Shown here in pieces: positions 1 to 6,104 of a DNA stretch of 10,081 bases. A program made the translations under genes and the position numbers. The notes under the pieces are model-generated. The model ran no database searches and was not told the DNA's origin. It worked only from the letters and a program-made list of their open reading frames with translations. Numbering within the stretch: position 1 is the first letter of the stretch; every line of letters starts with the position of its first letter. Origin of the DNA: an uncultured bacterium (GTDB taxonomy: Bacteria > CALINM01); contig CALINM010000062.1 of NCBI GenBank assembly GCA_938045315.1, positions 1 through 10,081 of the forward strand, given 5' to 3'.

Positions 1-431
1 AGAGTACCTATAATTTCGAAGAAAATCACAAAGAAAAATACCCTTTTTATAAACCTGATCAAACCACTTGCTCCCGGGTAATTTAGCGATTCAGCAAGTA
101 TCAATCTATCTCTAAAACTTATTTTCTGCCCAAAAGTTAGAAGAAAAAAAGTAGTAAAAGACATATATCCAAGTCCACCAACTTGCAGTAATGTTAGTAT
201 CACAATTTTGCCAAAAAGGGTAAAATCGTTTGGGGTATCAAGAACTATTAACCCCGTATCGGAAACAGCAGAAAAGGATGTAAAAAGAGCATCAATAAAG
301 GAAATTTTTTTTGTTGTAGAAAAGGGCAAATATAGTATTAAACCACCGACAAACATAATAGTTAGATAAACACTAAAAAAAATACGTGCTGGAGTGTTAA
401 AGAACTTATCTATCAATTTTTTTATTTCCAT
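1..431 (-). CDS. ktrB: KtrB/TrkH-family potassium transporter subunit, N-terminal part (cut by window edge)
   Basis: The reverse strand from the ATG at 431 reads 143 codons without a stop and runs off the left edge. The translation matches the start of the KtrB/TrkH superfamily, the membrane pore subunit that takes up K+ (often with Na+) together with a cytoplasmic TrkA/KtrA regulator. Visible parts are a first membrane helix at about residues 15-37, the pore-loop stretch ALFTSFSAVSDTGL (48-61), the conserved LLQVGGLGYMSF (81-92) at the second helix, and a third hydrophobic helix starting near 128. The loop order and spacing fit the KtrB branch better than classical TrkH, though databases often call both trkH. 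The ATG has no Shine-Dalgarno sequence and the frame stays open for a while upstream, so a TTG start 10 codons earlier cannot be excluded; the ATG matches the usual family N-terminus. The regulatory subunit is not in the window. Family call firm, exact symbol less so. Confidence 0.85.
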   Translation of the reverse strand, partial: MEIKKLIDKFFNTPARIFFSVYLTIMFVGGLILYLPFSTTKKISFIDALFTSFSAVSDTGLIVLDTPNDFTLFGKIVILTLLQVGGLGYMSFTTFFLLTFGQKISFRDRLILAESLNYPGASGLIRFIKRVFFFVIFFEIIGT

Positions 432-440
432 AAGAAGTAT

Positions 441-468
441 AGTATATACAACATACAAAATAAGACAA
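441..468 (-). promoter_or_regulatory. Candidate promoter for the ktrB-like gene, possibly leaderless
   Basis: On the minus strand a -35-like TTGTCT (468-463) is followed after 16 bases by a -10-like TATACT (446-441), which differs from TATAAT at one base. Only nine bases separate the -10 from the ATG at 431, so transcription would start at or just before the start codon. A+T-rich DNA gives chance -10 matches, so this is a candidate only. Confidence 0.4.
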
Positions 469-505
469 TCATAAATATCTAAAACTCGATAATATATAAA
501 ATCGC

Positions 506-534
506 TTTAAATACAACTTAAAATAATTTATATT
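506..534 (+). promoter_or_regulatory. Candidate promoter for the DUF4911-tldD operon, possibly leaderless
   Basis: A weak -35-like TTTAAA (506-511, 4 of 6 matches) is followed after 17 bases by TATATT (529-534, 5 of 6 matches to TATAAT). The -10 ends six bases before the ATG at 541, which would place the transcript start on the ATG. There is no Shine-Dalgarno sequence in between. The site is back to back with the ktrB-like promoter, with a small CGAT...ATCG dyad (487-504) between them. Confidence 0.35.
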
Positions 535-540
535 AATTCT

Positions 541-759
541 ATGACATATTTAGTAACCATGGACAAAAGGGATATTCTCTTCTTTTGCGCTTTAATAGAA
601 TCTGCTGAAAGGTTTTGTTTTGTAAGAACAATTGATAAAAACAAACCTTTACTTGAAATCTCAGCTTCATCTTATTATACAAAGGACCTCAAGGAATTGT
701 TAGAATTGATCAAAAAAACTATTAATTTTGAAATTTTAGAGGTGCTAAATGATTATTGA
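541..759 (+). CDS. Small DUF4911-like protein
   Basis: This 72-residue protein has the pattern I associate with DUF4911: a basic-Asp-Ile segment (KRDILFF, about 9-15), an Ile-Glu-Ser-Ala-Glu segment (19-23), a central VRTIDKNKPLLEIS strand pair (28-41), then a Leu/Lys-rich helix with acidic residues (48-61). Members of that family are short, cytoplasmic and of unknown function, so no reaction is proposed. There is no signal peptide or membrane segment. An in-frame stop at 508-510 limits the start to 541 or a second ATG at 559. Neither has a Shine-Dalgarno sequence; the first was chosen because the -10-like element fits it and the family usually has a beta strand here. Its last 11 bases overlap tldD, and the tldD ribosome binding site lies inside it, so the two genes are very likely co-expressed. 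The family assignment is from memory of the pattern and is moderately sure. Confidence 0.65.
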   Translation: MTYLVTMDKRDILFFCALIESAERFCFVRTIDKNKPLLEISASSYYTKDLKELLELIKKTINFEILEVLNDY

Positions 760-2101
760 TATTGATCATTTATCTTTAGTAAAAAAAATGGCTTCCTACT
801 CTGATTTTGGAGAGGTTTATCAAGAGGATACAAAAATCTATTATATAGAAAATGAAAACGGTAAAATTGAGAAGTGTTATAAGATCAGCGATTCTGGTTA
901 TTCACTGAGAACCTTCAAGGATGGGAATATAATATTTTCATCAACAAACAGTACCACCCCTGAGGAAATGTTAAATTTACATTTAAAAAATGTGAAGGCA
1001 AACAGGGATATAAACATTAACTTTGTAAAAAATACTTTCAGAAGCATAACAAGTTTTCCCATATTTTTATTTGAAGAGAAGATAAAAATAATAAATGAAC
1101 TATACAAACAACTAAAATCAGAATTTAAAGAACTAATTAACTCTAGAATAACAGCTCAGTATTATGAAAAAGAATTTTCAGTTTCGAATACAGAAGGAAA
1201 GATAAACTCAAGTGAAATTTTTGGTGAAAGAGTTTCTATACAGATAACATGTATTATAGATAATGAAAAATTTACTGTATTTGAAAGTGTTGGAAAAACT
1301 TTCACCAATTTATTAGAAGAAGAAATCTTTTACATATTAAAAAAAACTATAAAAAGAATGAAAAATATGTACAATGCCAGGCCATGTCCAGCAGGTAATA
1401 TGCCTTGTATCCTCTCATCAGAAGCAGGAGGTACCTTAATACACGAAGCTGTGGGACATGGTTTAGAAGCAGATTTAATCGACAAAGGCATTTCTATTTA
1501 CAGAGATAAACTGGGAGAAAAGGTAGCATCACCGCTAATAACTGTTGTTGATGACAGTACCTTAAAAGAGGGCTGGGGGTCATTTTTATGTGATGATGAA
1601 GGTACACCAGCACAAAGGACAATACTCATAGAAAACGGAATTTTAAAAAATTATCTTTATGATAAGTACTATGCATTAAAACACAATAGAAAATCCACTG
1701 GAAATGGTAGAAGACAGTCCTATTCCCATAAGCCATTCCCAAGAATGACAAACACTCTAATCCTACCTGGTATTTCAAAGGCAAATGAAATAATAAAAAA
1801 TTTTCAAAAAGGTATTTTAGTCAAAAAAATGGGAGGAGGGCAAGTTAATACACTTACAGGTGATTTTATATTTTATGTTGAGGAAGGATATCTAATTGAA
1901 AATGGTAAAATAATACACCCCATTAAACAGGCAAGTATAATAGGTAATGGCCCCAGAGTTTTAAATGAAATAGAGGCTGTTTGTGATGATTTTGGTACAT
2001 CCCTTGGCACATGTGGCAAAGAGGGACAGGGTGTGCCTGTTGGTGATGGTCAACCAACACTTCTCATACCAAACATAACTATAGGTGGAACTTCTTTTTA
2101 G
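749..2101 (+). CDS. tldD: TldD-family metalloprotease (TldD/PmbA superfamily)
   Basis: TldD forms a zinc metalloprotease with its paralogue TldE/PmbA. In Escherichia coli the pair trims modified peptide precursors such as microcin B17 and degrades CcdA. The 450-residue product carries the TldD HExxxH motif, HEAVGH at residues 232-237, in the classical context EAGGTLIHEAVGHGLEAD, plus the C-terminal CGKEGQGVPVGDG (422-434) whose Cys supplies a further zinc ligand in TldD, and a terminal IGGT. These residues mark the catalytic TldD subunit rather than the inactive TldE type. It is somewhat shorter at the N-terminus than E. coli TldD (481 residues) but otherwise looks intact. The start is supported by a good Shine-Dalgarno sequence, AGAGGTG at 738-744. 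No TldE partner is in the window; it overlaps the DUF4911-like gene upstream. The stop codon abuts the stop of the convergent cyclase gene, and no terminator is visible. No export signal: cytoplasmic. Confidence 0.95.
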   Translation: MIIDIDHLSLVKKMASYSDFGEVYQEDTKIYYIENENGKIEKCYKISDSGYSLRTFKDGNIIFSSTNSTTPEEMLNLHLKNVKANRDININFVKNTFRSITSFPIFLFEEKIKIINELYKQLKSEFKELINSRITAQYYEKEFSVSNTEGKINSSEIFGERVSIQITCIIDNEKFTVFESVGKTFTNLLEEEIFYILKKTIKRMKNMYNARPCPAGNMPCILSSEAGGTLIHEAVGHGLEADLIDKGISIYRDKLGEKVASPLITVVDDSTLKEGWGSFLCDDEGTPAQRTILIENGILKNYLYDKYYALKHNRKSTGNGRRQSYSHKPFPRMTNTLILPGISKANEIIKNFQKGILVKKMGGGQVNTLTGDFIFYVEEGYLIENGKIIHPIKQASIIGNGPRVLNEIEAVCDDFGTSLGTCGKEGQGVPVGDGQPTLLIPNITIGGTSF

Positions 2102-4219
2102 TTACATACATACCCTATTTCTTCCAGTTTGCTTTGCACTATAAAGAGCTCTATCTGCCCGCTCTATAAAATCTTCTTTGGAGGTCATATAAGAAAAAAA
2201 TCCAGTTATACCAATGCTTACTGTAATATTAATATATCCTGGCTCATCATCTATTATAAAAGCATGTTCTTCAACCCTCTTTCTTATTCTTTCTGCAGCA
2301 ATAAAAGCCCTGTCTGCTGGTGATTCTGGCATTAAAATTATAAACTCTTCACCTCCATATCTTGCTGCAACATCGCTTTTCCTTATCGAAGTTTGTATAA
2401 TTTCTCCAAGCTGCTTTAATATAGAATCACCTGACTGGTGACCATAGGTATCATTTATCTTCTTAAAGTGATCTATGTCTATCATACATAATGAGGATTC
2501 TCTACCATATCTTTGACATCTTGCGAACTCACTTTCTAACTTAGTTTCAAAATACCTTCTATTGAATAATTTAGTTAAAGGATCCTTAAAAGATAATTCC
2601 TCTGTTATCTCATAACGCTTCGCATTTGCTAATGATACTCCTAATTGTATCATACAGGTCTCAATAGCAGACACTACGTTAGGGCTAAATATATCTTTTA
2701 ATTCACTAAATAGGATAAAATATCCATAAATACTTCCTTGATATAGCACTGGAAATAGGGAAATTGTATGCACGTCAATTAATTTTTTAGCTTCAATAGA
2801 TAATTTTTCTTCCTCTAACTCTAAACGATATGGCACATGGTGTTTTGATACAAATTGAATTACCCCTTTTTTAATTAAACTGTCAATAATAATCTTCACA
2901 TCATCTTCATTAGAAATCGATGAAATAATACCATTAAAATTCAAATTACCATTCTCATTGGATAAAAACAAATAACCATCAATTCCAAGCACTGTAACAA
3001 GTTCATCCCCAGCCGTTTTAATTATCTCATAAACATAAAGTGACTTAGATACAGCAGAAGTGAAAGAATATAAAAGTAATAATTCCTTTGTCCTTTCTTC
3101 TATTTTGCTTTCTAAATTTAAATATAGACTTTTCAGCTTACTTGACATCTCATTAAAATTATTAGCTAATTCCTCTATCTCATCATTTGTCTTTACTTTT
3201 ATTTTTTCATTGAAATTACCTTCAGCTATAAAAGAAGTTAGCTCTTTAAGTTTTACTATTGGCCCTGCAATATCTTCACTAACCTTCTTACTTAACATTA
3301 GAACAAGTAAAAAAAGAATTAAAGATAAAATTACAAAAAGTTTAATTGGCCTGTAAGTACTTGAAAATACTTCTCTTTCACTTTGAGCAACTGATAAAAT
3401 CCAGTTAAATTTATCAATATAAAACGAAGTAAATAAGTATTTCCCGTTTCTTTTATCTCTAAAAGTACCATGCACATAAACACCTTTGTTTTTTAGAACC
3501 TCTCTAATCTGTTTTTCAATACCTGAATACTCATTTATAATATTAGCATGCTTAATAACTAAACCATAATTTGCATGAGCAATAATATCCATATTACCAT
3601 CTGTTATGAAAGAGAATCCTGTTTCACCAAAGGTAGTATTTGATATCAAATTCTGAATATCTAGAAGCCATAATTTACTCACTAAGATGCTATTTATTGT
3701 TCCATCAAACTTAAAAACTGGGATAGCAATTATCATGTATGGCTTTGTATTATCGTAAAAAAGTAAAACTTTTGAATAAAATGTTTTTCCCCGTATTGCC
3801 TCTTTAAAATACTCTTCCTGTGATACATCTAACAATTCATTACCAGTCTCCCTTTTAATTTTGGAAGCATAAATCATGACTTTACCATTTTTATCTACTG
3901 CTGAAACTTCGAATACCGATGGATTGTGTTTAAGTATCTTCCAGAGATAAAATCTAAATCTCTCATTTATACCTTCTTCAAGAACTCCTTTTGAGTGGCT
4001 GCTCAACTCCATCAACTTCTCTATTAAAGCTAATTTATTGTTTATCTCATTAACAAGATATTTAAGTTGCTCTTTCTGATGGTTATAAGCATTCCTTTGA
4101 GCCTCTAAATAACTTGTTACTGCCTGAAATATGGTTAGAACCAATAAAGCAGAGTAACTTATCAAAAGTATTGGATAGAAAAGTTTTTTTGATATTTTAT
4201 TACGTGCAATCTTTTTCAT
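2102..4219 (-). CDS. Membrane diguanylate cyclase: dCache - HAMP - GAF - GGDEF
   Basis: The 705-residue protein should make cyclic di-GMP from two GTP in response to an extracytoplasmic signal. Domains in order: membrane helix at about 13-33; periplasmic double-Cache sensor at about 35-290 (EEYFKEAIRGK near 135-145, FNWILSVAQ near 271-279); second membrane helix at about 293-310; HAMP at about 311-365; a short coiled coil (365-385); a GAF-like domain at about 387-535; and GGDEF at about 544-703. The GGDEF domain has DPLTKLFNRRYF (546-557), DIDHFKKINDTYGH (581-594) and an intact active-site GGEEF (622-626). An RxxD product-inhibition site (R613-D616) sits five residues upstream, so the enzyme is probably active and feedback-inhibited. 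No EAL or HD-GYP domain. The ATG overlaps the upstream lipoprotein stop by one base (TAATG), with a weak AAGG Shine-Dalgarno at 4230-4227. It is the last gene of its operon, and no terminator is seen before tldD. Confidence 0.93.
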   Translation of the reverse strand: MKKIARNKISKKLFYPILLISYSALLVLTIFQAVTSYLEAQRNAYNHQKEQLKYLVNEINNKLALIEKLMELSSHSKGVLEEGINERFRFYLWKILKHNPSVFEVSAVDKNGKVMIYASKIKRETGNELLDVSQEEYFKEAIRGKTFYSKVLLFYDNTKPYMIIAIPVFKFDGTINSILVSKLWLLDIQNLISNTTFGETGFSFITDGNMDIIAHANYGLVIKHANIINEYSGIEKQIREVLKNKGVYVHGTFRDKRNGKYLFTSFYIDKFNWILSVAQSEREVFSSTYRPIKLFVILSLILFLLVLMLSKKVSEDIAGPIVKLKELTSFIAEGNFNEKIKVKTNDEIEELANNFNEMSSKLKSLYLNLESKIEERTKELLLLYSFTSAVSKSLYVYEIIKTAGDELVTVLGIDGYLFLSNENGNLNFNGIISSISNEDDVKIIIDSLIKKGVIQFVSKHHVPYRLELEEEKLSIEAKKLIDVHTISLFPVLYQGSIYGYFILFSELKDIFSPNVVSAIETCMIQLGVSLANAKRYEITEELSFKDPLTKLFNRRYFETKLESEFARCQRYGRESSLCMIDIDHFKKINDTYGHQSGDSILKQLGEIIQTSIRKSDVAARYGGEEFIILMPESPADRAFIAAERIRKRVEEHAFIIDDEPGYINITVSIGITGFFSYMTSKEDFIERADRALYSAKQTGRNRVCM

Positions 4220-5199
4220 TAAATAACCTTGTCTGCAAGGTATAGAATCTCATTAGGAATAGTATAACCCGCTCCTTTTGCCCAGCTATTATTGATAATT
4301 AAGCTTATCTTTTCAGGAACAAAAATTGGCAAATTTTCAGGTGTTCCACCGCTTAGAGTATGTTCTATCATTAAGAATGAATATTTTCCTACTTCTCCAA
4401 GATCGACACCATAACTAATCGTAGCATGTTTATCTACAACAAACTTTTCTTCATGTAAACATGTGGGTATTTTTCTTTCCTTTGCAAAAGCTATAATATC
4501 ATCAACTACTGCTATAACTACGGGATCGGGTATAATAAAAATTCCATCAGCCCCTTTTAATTTAATATCCTTTAACCTTGTTCTTAACTCATCAGTTGTT
4601 GTGACGCTAATTTTTTTAACTTTTATTTTTAATTCTTCTGATAAATTCTCTACATCCTGAACTGTCAACGTTGAATAAATATTTTGACTATTGAAGAAAG
4701 TTAATATTGTTCTCATTTTAGGAAAAGCCTTTATAAAATATTCCCACCTTTTTTCCGTAAGCTTCCTACTTAAATCGGTAACACCTGTAATTCCTTTCTT
4801 TGGCGACTTAAGGTTTTCTGCCAATCCAACTCCCACTGGGTCACCAACGGCAGCAAAAATTATTGGTTTATTTTTAATCATTTCATAGGCAGCAATAGTA
4901 GCTGGTGTTGTAATGGTATAAAATAGATCAATATCAAGACCCTGTAATATTTTTACAGCTGATTTAAATTCTTCATAATTAGTGGGAAAATCTTTTACGA
5001 TAAACTCTATTCTATCTTTGTAAATACTTTTATCTACCTCTGCCTTAAGCCCTTCTATAACCTTCTCGTAACCAGATTTAGGCATTATAATCCCAATTCT
5101 ATATTTTCTCTCAACTTTTTCTATGCCACATCCAATAAAAAACAAAGAAATAATTAAAAAATAAAGAAAGATAGAAAAAAAACCTTTTATTCTGGCCAC
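4219..5199 (-). CDS. ABC_sub_bind-family solute-binding lipoprotein
   Basis: This 326-residue protein belongs to the periplasmic binding proteins of the ABC_sub_bind type (Pfam PF04392, the family of TrpX). Visible hallmarks are YRIGIIMP after the signal (33-40), the family signature GDPVGVGLAENL followed by GITGVTDL in mid-protein, and the C-terminal SGGTPENLPIFVPEK with INNSWAKGAGYTIP. A lipoprotein signal is present: basic start, hydrophobic core at about 7-20 and lipobox FIGC with Cys24; the -3 position is Phe rather than the usual Leu. Gly at +2 would allow outer-membrane sorting under E. coli rules. The start is a GTG, anchored by an in-frame TGA two codons upstream (5205-5203) and by the signal peptide. 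It overlaps the hydrolase gene by 13 bases and the cyclase gene by one. No permease or ATPase gene adjoins it, so it more likely serves as a ligand sensor for the cyclase than as part of an importer. The ligand is unknown. Confidence 0.88.
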   Translation of the reverse strand: MARIKGFFSIFLYFLIISLFFIGCGIEKVERKYRIGIIMPKSGYEKVIEGLKAEVDKSIYKDRIEFIVKDFPTNYEEFKSAVKILQGLDIDLFYTITTPATIAAYEMIKNKPIIFAAVGDPVGVGLAENLKSPKKGITGVTDLSRKLTEKRWEYFIKAFPKMRTILTFFNSQNIYSTLTVQDVENLSEELKIKVKKISVTTTDELRTRLKDIKLKGADGIFIIPDPVVIAVVDDIIAFAKERKIPTCLHEEKFVVDKHATISYGVDLGEVGKYSFLMIEHTLSGGTPENLPIFVPEKISLIINNSWAKGAGYTIPNEILYLADKVI

Positions 5200-6032
5200 T
5201 TTTCAACCACTCTACCTTTTTCATCAAATTTAGCTGCATGTAAGAAGGGATCATGATAGAAAGTAATCCATGCATTATTTTTTAACACAAAATCTTCCCA
5301 AAACTCTTTTTGTTTTATAGATTCGAGGGGATAATTATCGTATGCCATAACCCACAGGGGATTATAGTGGGAATGCATAGGCATAAGATCACCAAAATGA
5401 ACTGCCATATGACCATAAGATTCAAGAATAATTATTTGATGCCCCCTGTTATGCCCACCTGTCCATACTACCTTAATTCCTTCAATGATTTCACAATCAC
5501 CATCTACTAAAAGGAGATTATTCGATTCCTTTAACTTTTCATAATTAATATTCCAAAAGGTATTGATAGATCTTCTGTTGGGATTAAGTACATCCTCCCA
5601 TTCTTTTTTCTGAATAATACACTTAGCATTGGGAAAAGTTAACTCCAATTCTTTATTTTCATTTAACATTATAATTCCACCGGAGTGATCAAAATCAAAA
5701 TGAGTTAAAATTACATATGATATATCATTTCTTGATAATCCAAGCATCTTAAGTTCCTCTAACAATGCCCAGTCTTTATTTACACGAAACATTTCTTTTT
5801 GTTTTTGAGTAAGTTTGTTACCCAAACCAGCCTCAATCATTACATATACATCTTTCTTTTTCACTAATATAGGATAAGCAACAAGAGGGATATAATTATT
5901 GTCATTAATAGGATATTTTTTTGACCATAGTACCTTGGGTACAACACCAAACATAGCACCACCATCTAATTCAAATTCACCACCATTTAACCAGAAAAGC
6001 TCATTATCACCTAATTTAAAAGGACCTCTCAT
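5187..6032 (-). CDS. Metallo-beta-lactamase-fold hydrolase, lactonase-like
   Basis: The 281-residue protein has the layout of metallo-beta-lactamase-fold hydrolases close to the AHL-lactonase branch. It starts with the DGGAMFGVVPK motif (23-33) typical of that branch. The metal site segment is THFDFDHSGG (110-119), so the usual HxHxDH reads HxDxDH, with Asp113 in place of the second His. Other likely metal ligands are His194 or His198 (TGGHNRGH), Asp215 (HFGD) and His260 (FYHD). There is no signal peptide, so it should act in the cytoplasm. A lactone or ester substrate is plausible from the family, but the substrate is unknown and I do not call it a quorum-quenching enzyme. The start has a clear Shine-Dalgarno, AAAGGTG (6043-6037), and the gene leads the minus-strand operon, overlapping the binding-lipoprotein gene by 13 bases. 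This suggests it handles the same small molecule or one related to it. Confidence 0.88.
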   Translation of the reverse strand: MRGPFKLGDNELFWLNGGEFELDGGAMFGVVPKVLWSKKYPINDNNYIPLVAYPILVKKKDVYVMIEAGLGNKLTQKQKEMFRVNKDWALLEELKMLGLSRNDISYVILTHFDFDHSGGIIMLNENKELELTFPNAKCIIQKKEWEDVLNPNRRSINTFWNINYEKLKESNNLLLVDGDCEIIEGIKVVWTGGHNRGHQIIILESYGHMAVHFGDLMPMHSHYNPLWVMAYDNYPLESIKQKEFWEDFVLKNNAWITFYHDPFLHAAKFDEKGRVVEKWPE

Positions 6033-6052
6033 AAAACACCTTTAATTGAAAA

Positions 6053-6081
6053 ATAATAAGTTTTTTGTTTGATTTTTGCAA
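6053..6081 (-). promoter_or_regulatory. Candidate promoter of the hydrolase-lipoprotein-cyclase operon
   Basis: On the minus strand TTGCAA (6081-6076, 4 of 6 matches to TTGACA) is followed after 17 bases by TATTAT (6058-6053, 5 of 6 matches to TATAAT). The start would lie near 6046, giving a leader of about 14 bases that includes the Shine-Dalgarno sequence at 6043-6037. TTGCAA is its own reverse complement and lies inside the opposing htrA promoter spacer, so the two divergent promoters interlock and may compete for polymerase. Confidence 0.45.
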
Positions 6082-6096
6082 CATATAAGACATAAT
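6069..6096 (+). promoter_or_regulatory. Candidate promoter of the htrA operon, probably leaderless
   Basis: TTGATT (6069-6074, 4 of 6 matches) and CATAAT (6091-6096, 5 of 6 matches) are 16 bases apart. Eight bases separate the -10 from the ATG at 6105. An in-frame TAA at 6093-6095 rules out an earlier start codon, and there is no Shine-Dalgarno sequence in the nine bases after it. Other A+T-rich -10 choices overlap this one, so the exact hexamer is uncertain. Confidence 0.4.
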
Positions 6097-6104
6097 ATAT
6101 AAAT

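Noticed and set aside
2038-2059. A 7-bp inverted repeat (TGTTGGT / ACCAACA) with an 8-base loop near the end of tldD, considered as a terminator.
   Set aside because: It is followed by no T-run and lies in the strictly conserved VPVGDGQPT coding segment of TldD, so protein constraint explains it.
2129-3356. Several plus-strand open frames of 64-98 codons opposite the diguanylate cyclase gene.
   Set aside because: They are antisense shadows of a gene with clear GAF and GGDEF domains and show no motif.
4219-5199. Calling the lipoprotein TrpX or an ABC importer component.
   Set aside because: The family match is real, but there is no permease or ATPase gene in the operon and the ligand cannot be read from the sequence.
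5187-6032. Calling the hydrolase an AHL-degrading quorum-quenching lactonase.
   Set aside because: The fold and DGGAMFGVVPK motif fit the wider branch, but the metal site is HxDxDH and no substrate evidence exists, so only the fold-level name is justified.
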